From the NCBI RefSeq assembly GCF_019703515.2, contig NC_059374.1, forward strand, positions 16,342,245 to 16,406,244: a DNA stretch of 64,000 nt, written 5' to 3'. This DNA is from Myxocyprinus asiaticus (taxonomy: Eukaryota; Chordata; Actinopteri; Cypriniformes; Catostomidae). Shown in pieces: positions 56,262 through 64,000 of this stretch (within the stretch, counting starts at the first letter, position 1; each line of letters begins with the position of its first letter). The notes below the pieces were generated by a model. That model saw only the letters and a program-made list of their open reading frames with translations, did not search any database and was not told the DNA's origin. The position numbers were made by a program, and so were the translations under genes.

Positions 56262-56324
56262 GAAACACAGTGTTCTTTTTTTTTTTTTTTTTTTTTTGCA
56301 CTACACTTTTTGGTTTCATTTATT

Positions 56325-56326
<2 letters not shown>

Positions 56327-56387
<61 letters not shown>
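56327..56387. repeat. (TA)n microsatellite
   Basis: About 60 bp of TA dinucleotides after a T-run. Confidence 0.95.
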
Positions 56388-56391
<4 letters not shown>

Positions 56392-57707
56392 TATTTTTTT
56401 ATATATTTTGTTGTCCCTGTCCCCCTCAATCGCCACAATTGCAATAAATTTAGTTTCGTAAGGTTACACGGTTATGCTCGTTCTATTCAAGTTGGATGCG
56501 GGATATTCCTACTTGACCATAAATGCATTCCCCGATATTCGGAACTGCAACTCTCCCGTTAGCTTAGCAGGGGTTTGACTCTCATTAGAGATGTCTCCTA
56601 GCAACCCAACTGATAAACAATGCTGCAGCGCTAGCATTTGTGATTCAGGTGTACGATTATCAAAAGTAATTAATCTAAAAAATTATCATTTTAATCGATT
56701 ATTTATGTTTTATACACCTGTTTCTGCAGGTGTTTGTTAAACAAGCTTTAATATCATGTAATGTGGAAACAAACTCATTTATTGATATGTTTACCACTTA
56801 CTTTGTATATCTCCCTGAGTGTCGACATGTTTGTGTGGCATCATGCACCTGCATCTCGGCGAAATCAGAGTTGAGAATTTCTGCACAAGCCTACAAGTTG
56901 TAATTCTGACTTAAAGATGCATTCCTTTGCACTTTTCCTAGTAGGAAGTTGTAAAATCTGACTTTCCGAGTTGAATGGAACACAGAACTACTTTTCAAAA
57001 CTTGATCCGACACTGAATGCTCAAGCAGCCTAATTTACATTTAGAAAACTCCTGATTTCTACATTGTTGCTTTAACAATGCAAAAAGCAATTACCAGTTT
57101 ACTTGAAACGAAAATCAGTCCTCCTTTCCTGTTTAATAAATTAAGCAATCACACGGTCATGCAGAACATCTCATGTTTTAAATCCATAAGGATCTCTTTC
57201 TCAACGGCAATACCAGCAGTGATGACACCCGACTGGTCAGACAGCTTGATCTTACGCTTTTTGCTCTTGAATTACGTACATCACTTAAAGCGTGATTGCG
57301 TCACTCAAGTCCAGCTAGAAGGCCTCAACTGGGACATATCCTAAAGATCACACCCACCAAGAACAAATAAATCAATCTGATTGGCTGATGAATCTGACAA
57401 CCTGACTTTAGTTGCTCATTCATTTGCACTTTTGAGGAATTCTGAAGAAATTCTGAAGGCCTGAGGGGGTTGAGCTCAATCTCACATGCTGCTTCGGCTT
57501 TGGCTTTGGCTTCAGGCTTCAGATTTGTGAAACAGTTGTCACACTTTGCTTGTAAGCATCAAGGAATAAATTCTGACTGGATAAACTTTTCGTTTTTTAA
57601 GAGTGGAAAGCGATTAAAAATACATAGGCAAAAAGGTGATTGAGAATGAAAGGTTGAAAAATATTTATTGATTTGGTATATTATGCCAGCAGAGAAGGCT
57701 TTGCTTG

Positions 57708-58560
57708 TCTGAATTGAGTAGAAGGAAATTTCTGGCCATCCAATCTTTGTTTTCATTGATACACTCTGCTAATTTGGAGAATTGTGAATTTTCGTTGGGT
57801 TTATAAAGTTGTGTATCATTGGCATAACAGTGGAAACTTATTCCACGATTCCTGATAATATCTCCCAGGGGAAGCACATATAAGGAGAAAAGCAGAGGCC
57901 CTAAAACTGATCCATGTGGCACTCCATACTTAGCTTTTGTTTGATTTGACAATTCTTCGTTTACACATACAAAGTGGTAGTGGTCAGATAAATAGGACCT
58001 AAACCATGCTAATGCAAATCCACTAATGCCAACATAATTCTCCAGCCTATTCAAGAGAATGTTGTGATCTATCGTGATGAAGGCAGCACTAAGATCTAAA
58101 AGCACTAGAAGAGAAGTGCAGCCACGATCAGATGATAAGAGCAAGTCATTTGTAACTGATAATTGCAGTCTCTGTACTGTGATGGGGCCTAAATCCTAAT
58201 TGAAATTGTTCATATATACAATTTCTCTGTAGAAATGAACATAGTTGGAAAGACACTACCTTTTCTAGTATTTTCAACATAAATGGTAGATTTGAAATCG
58301 GTCTGTAATTAGCCAGTTCTCCAGGATCAAGCTGTGGCTTCTTAATAAGTGGTTTGATAACTGCCATTTTAAAGTTTCATGGGACATGGCCCAAGGATAG
58401 CGAGGAGTTAATAATATTAAGAAGAGGTTCTGAGATTACAGGGAATACCATGAGTTTTGTTAGCTCTTCATGACCTATGAGAGCGAAGGATTGAAGTTGC
58501 TCGTAAGGAAAATTATGAGACACTGTTTTCTGAGGTGCTGTAACAGTTGATTGCATAGTT
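57708..58560 (-). pseudogene. LINE copy B reverse transcriptase, active site mutated
   Basis: The minus-strand frames carry MAVIKPLIKKPQLDPGELAN, YRPISNLPFMLKILEKVV and GFRPHHSTETA (58146-58367), then VLLDLSAAFITIDHNILLNR (motif A), YGVPHGSVLGPLLFSLY (motif B) and FHCYANDTQLY (motif C). The catalytic YADD is YAND, so the first aspartate is lost. A frame change lies near 58145, and upstream pol sequence (HNFPYEQLQSF, SEPLLNIINSSLSLGHVP) continues to about 58550 with a stop. It is clearly distinct from LINE copy A, though of the same clade. The 3' part lies at 53341-54122. Confidence 0.8.
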
Positions 58561-60944
58561 CAAAGTTTATTTCTGATTACAGTTTTATACAGTTTTATTT
58601 AACCTGTGAGTAGCAGGTCTTGCATCTGTGTAGTCTTAGAAATGATTTCATGGTGCTGTTCTCCTTACAAGTGCAAGGGTCAAAATGCAAAAATGCTCTA
58701 CAAATAACCATTTGAGTATTTCATGGATATTGATGGTGACCATAGTGTGGTTGGTGGGGTTGCTCTGTGTAAACATACAGCACATAATAACAGACCTCAA
58801 AGCAATTTTAGCACTGTCCCCTTTGTCTCCAACACAACAGGGTGGATTAAAAGCTTCATGCATTTTAGTTTTAGCAAATTAAATTGTGCTTTTTGGACAT
58901 TAAAATGAAGATCTTGTAAATGGGTAGAACCAATGAAGAATAGTCTGTTATTAATTAGAAATTTAGTCATATTTCGATTATCTTTCTGCCAATGTAAACC
59001 AAATTACCTATTTACTGACAAGCAGCTCCCCCCATCTCCCAAATTACTGACAAGCGCCATTCCCCATCAGACATACAGTATTTGCATCGATCCAAATGTG
59101 TTTACTTTTCCCTGTGGCACTATTGGTAGCATCTTGCGCAAACAACTTAGCTTAAATGGCATATAGTCTCATTTTAGCCAACAAAAAGTATGTTAAAGTA
59201 GGCTCATATATAATAATGTGCAAAAAAAAAAAAAAAAAGTCCAAACCTAGACTAAACATTCAAACATCTTTTAAAACATTTATTAATTTAAACATGTATA
59301 AACTTACTGTATATAAGACCTTGTGAAAACATGAAATAAGTTCCTGCAATAATAGCAAAACCCTTCTACATAGGGGAACCTATACAAGCTTAGCATAAAA
59401 TAGCGTAACGCAACGGTCCCATAGACATTCTATGGGCGGTACACTGGCGAGGAAACAAGAGGCCGTTTTTTATTTTAATTTTAATGGATGTCTATGGAGG
59501 TGATGCTTAATTACGCTGAATGAACAGCTTTTGTGAGGAAACAGCACATCATTTAATGAATTGACTGCCTGTCTACTAATCTTCAACATGATTTACACTA
59601 AACAATCCTTTTGGAATGAACTATGTGGGGAGTTTAATACGATAATGATATTGTTTTATAAGAGAAGACACTGACAATTTTGCGACAGGTAAGTGTCAGT
59701 TTACGGCTCTCCCCATGTTTTGTATGGTTTCTGCAAATGGTGACTTACTGTCGTAACACCCTAGTTGACCGTTAGGCTCTCTCCAGTGTAAAAAAAATGT
59801 GGAGGTTGTTATCTATAGGAGATCTCTAATAGTAGTATATAGTGAGTTTACTCAGTATTAGGTACTACTGTTTAGTTACTGTGTTGTGGATTCTTCATAC
59901 TTTTAGAGACTACATTTTCAGTGTTATTAATTTTCCATGTATTATAGCATGTTTTGGATTTTGCACTGGATAGAGCACATTGTTATGGCAATGGAATCTT
60001 CACAACGCATTACACACATTCTGACTAGCATGTAACCTAGTTCACCTGTATGTTTTTTTTTTTTTTTTTTTTCTCATTGATTGTGCATAGTATGTAGGTT
60101 ATAATATTATATTTATTTTGTGGATATAGCTGATTTATCTCATATAGCTAATATATAGGATGTGTTTGAGTTCAAGTGAAAAAAAAAATCCCAAAATAGG
60201 CTACTATGGATCATTTTAATCACCAATATTCAACAAGATATATTTATTTTTTGTTTGTTTGTTTGTTTGTTTTTTGTTAGTGCATTGGTAATATATTGCA
60301 GTGTTGTGTGTCACTCGTCATATATTCATCAACAATATGTTTTAAAGAAAATTGTTTAATTGTTGTCATTTTGCATATTTTTCATCTAATCTTCATTATT
60401 GTAAACAAACATTTTCATCAGTAATTTTGTTTAAAGATTAACACTGGTTTAGGGTTTGGGTTAGGGGATAGAGTTAATAATATATGCTTACCTGTTGACT
60501 GGATTATATCATTGACAATTAAAAATACAACTCGCTTTTGGCGCCACCCTGTGGACATTTCACCTCAACAACACTTTCCAACTTTTGGCAACCCCTCCGC
60601 CCCCCCCCCCCACCCACACACACAAACACTGGCTTAACATTTATCAAGTGCCAAATTCCTTGGTGCAGAACATCCCTGCCATTTCTTGAGTCCCCTCGGG
60701 CCCTGGTTGGGTTTTAGACCTCTAATATAAACATGGTCACTAATACAAATTGCCAGTCAATCCCGTACACAGTCAGACTCTGTGCAACAGTTCCTTTGAT
60801 GGATTACTGAGGATCTGAATCTTAGATGAAAATCTACTTCCCTAAATTTAGACATACATACAGTATATGATTGCTTAAGTAGTTACTTTGATGTAAAATA
60901 TTATGGAGAGGAAACAGCGTCTTAAGGTTCATTGTTTGCACATA

Positions 60945-60947
<3 letters not shown>
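58561..60947. other. Non-coding, no gene recognised
   Basis: Poly(A) at 59221-59238 and poly(T) at 60053-60073. Frames at 58685-58908 and 58933-59166 have no domain. GGTTTAGGGTTTGGGTTAGG at 60450-60470 is a short degenerate telomere-like stretch. Confidence 0.4.

Positions 60948-60987
<40 letters not shown>
60948..60987. repeat. (CT)n microsatellite
   Basis: About 40 bp of CT dinucleotides. Confidence 0.95.
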
Positions 60988-60991
<4 letters not shown>

Positions 60992-62022
60992 TTTCCTGCT
61001 GGATGACCTAGTATCATAAATCCTAGCATACATCTGTCTAATCCAGAGGGGAACTCAAATGAATGATTCAGGGCGTGGGATTGAGCGATCTTCAGCCTTT
61101 ATGCACTGTGTATCACTAATTAGTCAGCATCGCCCAAGGTATCATACCACTCATCTCCAATGTCTAATTGACAGTAGGGAAAACTCAGGATATGAAACAG
61201 TAATATAAAAGTATTACATTACCTTACAGCTTTCTGGGAAACTAAACATCGGCATCTATAGGTACTGTGGTGGAATACCCACCCATTTTCAAAACTAAAG
61301 GTAAAAATCAATAAAACTCACATCTTGCTGATGAATGTTTTCCGTGACTCAATGACAGTATTGATATGAAAAATTAATGAGATGACATAACTAAATATAC
61401 TTATAGCTCTGAGTGTGGCACAAGAAAATATGGATAATAAATGCCATCACTTGTAATTAATGCAGTGTTATGCTATTCCTTGCCTTTGTTGTTTTGTTTT
61501 ATGTAAGTGGAACATCCAGAGAGTGTCTTTAAGTAACCATATAGCACAGTATTTTGAAGATCATTCACATTCTGTTTGTAAGTTATTTTACTTTGGCATC
61601 AAACAAGCAAATGTTTATGGTTGGGAGGGTGACATTGGCAAATGTAGTATAGGTATAGGGACACCTCCTTTTGATTTTGTAAGGTGTTTAAAATCACTGT
61701 TTGTGTATGACAATTTTGATGTCTGACGGAGTCCCTGTAGACAGTCAAAACGTCATGTTTTAAAGTGGTCATTTAATACTTGTGAAAACCCTCTTTAGAT
61801 GTGAAAGGAGAAAAGGCGTGAAATGTTGATGAGTTGAAATTATTTTTCAGCTTACTTATAGAGATTGCTGAGAGATACAAGAGAACAGGTAAGTAGGAAA
61901 GATTGAGCCTGATCTCATGAAAATTATGTGGCTGTTGCCACATTATTGCAAAATGATATTATGTGGTTCCTTTCACTTATCTCGGCAGTTCCAAGTTGAA
62001 ATGTCTACTGTGTGGCATTAAA
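60988..62022. other. Non-coding, no gene recognised
   Basis: The 88-codon frame at 61460-61726 shows no recognisable domain. Confidence 0.4.
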
Positions 62023-63029
62023 AGGGATGTCCCAATACTGATACTGTACTCATGTACTTGTACTCGTGCTGCAAAAAATGCTGATACCAAAAACCGATAC
62101 CATCTGATGTATGAATGTCATTCCGTAAACTTTCAGCGCACAAACGTAAAATCACTTTATGTTGTAGTGTGGTAATTGAATCACAAAAGCTGCAATTTAA
62201 TGAGATAAATATAGTTTGCATGTGCTGCCCACTTCAAATGTGAGTGCTTGTGAATGTTTGGACCCAGTTTTGTGCAGACAATGACACAAAGTGCTCATAC
62301 CTTTTAGAGATCCTTGGCTCATACACGGAAAACACCATCATGAGCATTGTACGCTCTGTTTGTAACAGTGAGCAGAGCACTAATTCACTTTGTAGTGCAA
62401 GGCACATTCAGACTACATATTTATTAATTAAATACCAGCCTTTTGAAGTTTAATAATCACTTTGGGTCACCTTACGACTGGCTTTTCCGGACTGAGAAGC
62501 TACCAACATAAAACAGAAACACTTCAAAATAAAAGCTCAGCCAAAATAAATGGTCAATTTAAATGGAAAAAAAAATGTATGACAGAAATAGATCACTACT
62601 GTATAGTTAGGTAATATAAACTGTAATACTACTACTACTACTACTAATAAGAATAAATCAATAGTAATTTTTGTATATTTAAGCAATATCTCACATCTGT
62701 CATGCTCTGTTATACAACACATTATTTGATAAAGTATAACTCCAATGTTGTATTTTGGACTGTGCTGTGAGGTTCTGGATAAAAGCACTTCATTGGCTAA
62801 AAATAATACAATATTATTTTTAAAAAATAATTTAATTTGATTAAAGTTTTAAAGAATTCATTTATTTAAACACCATTTTGATGATAACATTTAAATAAAC
62901 TGTTGATATGGTATTCAAAAAAAAAAAAAAAAAAAAAAAAAAAACTGGTATCGACTGTATCGGCGAGAACCAAAAAGGAAGTATCGGTACTCATACTCGT
63001 TCTCAAATAAATGGTACTGCGACATCCCT
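62023..63029. mobile_element. hAT-like MITE (AGGGATGTCC...CATCCCT)
   Basis: The left end AGGGATGTCCCAATACTGAT and right end TACTGCGACATCCCT are inverted counterparts. The subterminal TACTCATGTACTTGTACTCG mirrors GTATCGGTACTCATACTCGT. This is a common fish family of hAT type. The interior has (ACT)n at 62628-62646 and poly(A) at 62917-62944 and no transposase. No clear 8 bp target duplication could be fixed. Confidence 0.75.
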
Positions 63030-63199
63030 AGCTAAAATCAATTTAAATGTTCCCCCAAATCATTTTTAAGAGGTTTTTCAAAGTAATGCTCAACTGAGTT
63101 TTAAATAAACAAAACCTTCCTCCCTACCCTAAACCTTAAACTAAAACATAATCGATAGTGTCATAAAAAGCACATATTAGATGAAAAACGCAATACCTC

Positions 63200-63335
63200 A
63201 AGCAACCATGTAATTTTGTGGTGCTTCTGTGACTTTCGACTCATGTTCTTCAGGACTCATACCCCAGTCTACTACATTGCACTCGCAATGCGATATCAGT
63301 TGAGCTACTGTGCAATTTGATCACACATTAGCTTC
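63200..63335 (-). mobile_element. tRNA-like SINE remnant, copy 3
   Basis: On the minus strand, GCACAGTAGCTCAACTGATA followed by TCGCATTGCGAGTGC and GACTGGGGTATGAGTCCTGA parallels the tRNA-like domain at 41733-41800. ACATGAGTCG follows, as in ACTTGAGTCG there. Confidence 0.6.
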
Positions 63336-64000
63336 AAAATGTTGTTGTTTATGTAATGAAAATGTTAAAATGTATGGCTTTACAAGTCATGCACTATAGT
63401 AAAAATATTTAGATGTTTAGAGAGCCACACATAATAAGAGTAGTTCAGTCATGACAACTTTCAGAAAGATTTAGCATGTTAATGTGGTTATGACATTGAT
63501 AGGATATTCATCTAGATCTGCTACGCTGCTGCTGTAGAGCAAGTACGGAGATTTGCTACAGCTAGAACATACACAGACATACTGAGTTAAGCATGTGGAC
63601 ATACTGCTGCACAAACAGACATAAATGCAATCCCCCTGTAGCATATCTAGACAAGTGAAGCTGGGGAAGTGGAGGGTTTCAGAGAAAACTCTTGCAGCAT
63701 GCTGCATTGAAACCAGCTTATTTGCAAACTGAGCAAATTTAAATGTTAGGCAAAGAAAGTGTACGCACCTATGAGCTTACACAATGTGAGCCGATTGGTT
63801 TGACATATCACATGTGAGCGAGCAGATTGGCTAACACATAACAAGTTCAAAGAACCTATCAGCCTAAACTTAGTAATTTATCCTTATGTGATCTTTCTGT
63901 GATATTGTACACAAACTCTAACAGCATTGTCTGTGCGTACCAAATGGGAAATAGCACAAATCAGGATGAGAATGGTGGCTTGTTTTTCACGCAGTATTCC
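63336..64000. other. Non-coding, no gene recognised
   Basis: Near the end a short imperfect direct repeat (GTGAGCCGATTGGTTTGACA against GTGAGCGAGCAGATTGGCTA, 63787 and 63814) is visible. Nothing else is recognised. Confidence 0.4.

Larger units (their letters stand above)
54123..57707. mobile_element. ~3.6 kb composite insertion splitting LINE copy B
   Basis: The LINE reading stops at NSDK on the right side (57708) and resumes at EVLIIGPK on the left (54122), the continuous order in related LINEs. Everything between is therefore an insertion. It begins CAGTGGCGGGCCGTGCATTT and ends GCCAGCAGAGAAGGCTTTG. Both outer parts share ATGCTCAAGCA(A)GCCTAATTT (54304 and 57018), so they may be two pieces of one repeat enclosing later insertions, including the HAmo SINE. 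No transposase recognised. Confidence 0.55.

Noticed and set aside
60440..60475. Interstitial telomere repeat (GGTTTAGGGTTTGGGTTAGG)
   Set aside because: Too short and degenerate; a similar phrase occurs in ordinary fish repeats, for example near 15.24 kb on the other strand.

Overview
The window looks like intergenic DNA from a cyprinid-type teleost fish. This rests on its repeats: a tRNA-derived SINE that I recognise as the cyprinid HAmo family, L2-clade LINEs with the typical fish 3' tail, DIRS tyrosine-recombinase retrotransposons, TTAA-flanked MITEs, and many long (TA)n arrays. I see no convincing host protein-coding gene, no rRNA, no functional tRNA gene and no CRISPR. Nearly every coherent reading frame belongs to a mobile element, and all but one are visibly broken.

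Layout. 0-7.7 kb: a long palindromic MITE (734-1456), a tRNA-derived SINE (2619-2809), a gag-only LTR retrotransposon with both LTRs (3381-5685, minus strand) whose gag carries two coding minisatellites, and a Tc1-like end. 7.7-10.8 kb: DIRS copy 1 (plus strand, internally deleted). 11-14.7 kb: a diverged ~330 bp duplication, and a 777 bp miniature LTR element with a perfect 5 bp target duplication. 17-19 kb: a piggyBac-like TTAA element and repeat fragments. 19.6-22.8 kb: DIRS copy 2 (minus strand), which interrupts an LTR-like repeat. 27-36 kb: several copies of one TTAA MITE family, one of them carrying an RTE-type retroposon with an 11 bp target duplication, and a ~175 bp triplicated sequence. 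39.6-40.8 kb: a second gag-only element (plus strand). 43.3-44.3 kb: a MITE-like element hosting a solo LTR. 45.3-53.1 kb: a nested block in which a Tc1-like element is split by an L2 LINE and DIRS copy 3. 53.3-58.6 kb: a second L2 LINE split by ~3.6 kb of foreign DNA that contains the HAmo SINE. 62-63 kb: a hAT-like MITE.

How the parts relate. The DIRS copies encode, in order, gag, reverse transcriptase/RNase H and tyrosine recombinase between inverted terminal repeats. Each ITR carries an octamer plus TATA box, and each copy has an internal complementary region whose centre is a GTT, matching the circle-junction model of DIRS integration. No copy is autonomous: copy 1 lacks RT/RNase H and a recombinase arginine, copy 2 lacks RT and the recombinase N-terminus, and copy 3 keeps an intact recombinase but has lost gag, the RT active-site box and its 5' ITR. 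The two gag-only elements have related N-termini followed by unrelated tandem-repeat tails. The L2 LINEs probably supplied the machinery for the SINE at 2.7 kb, which shares their 3' tail.

Family names are recognised by eye from sequence features; no database search was run.
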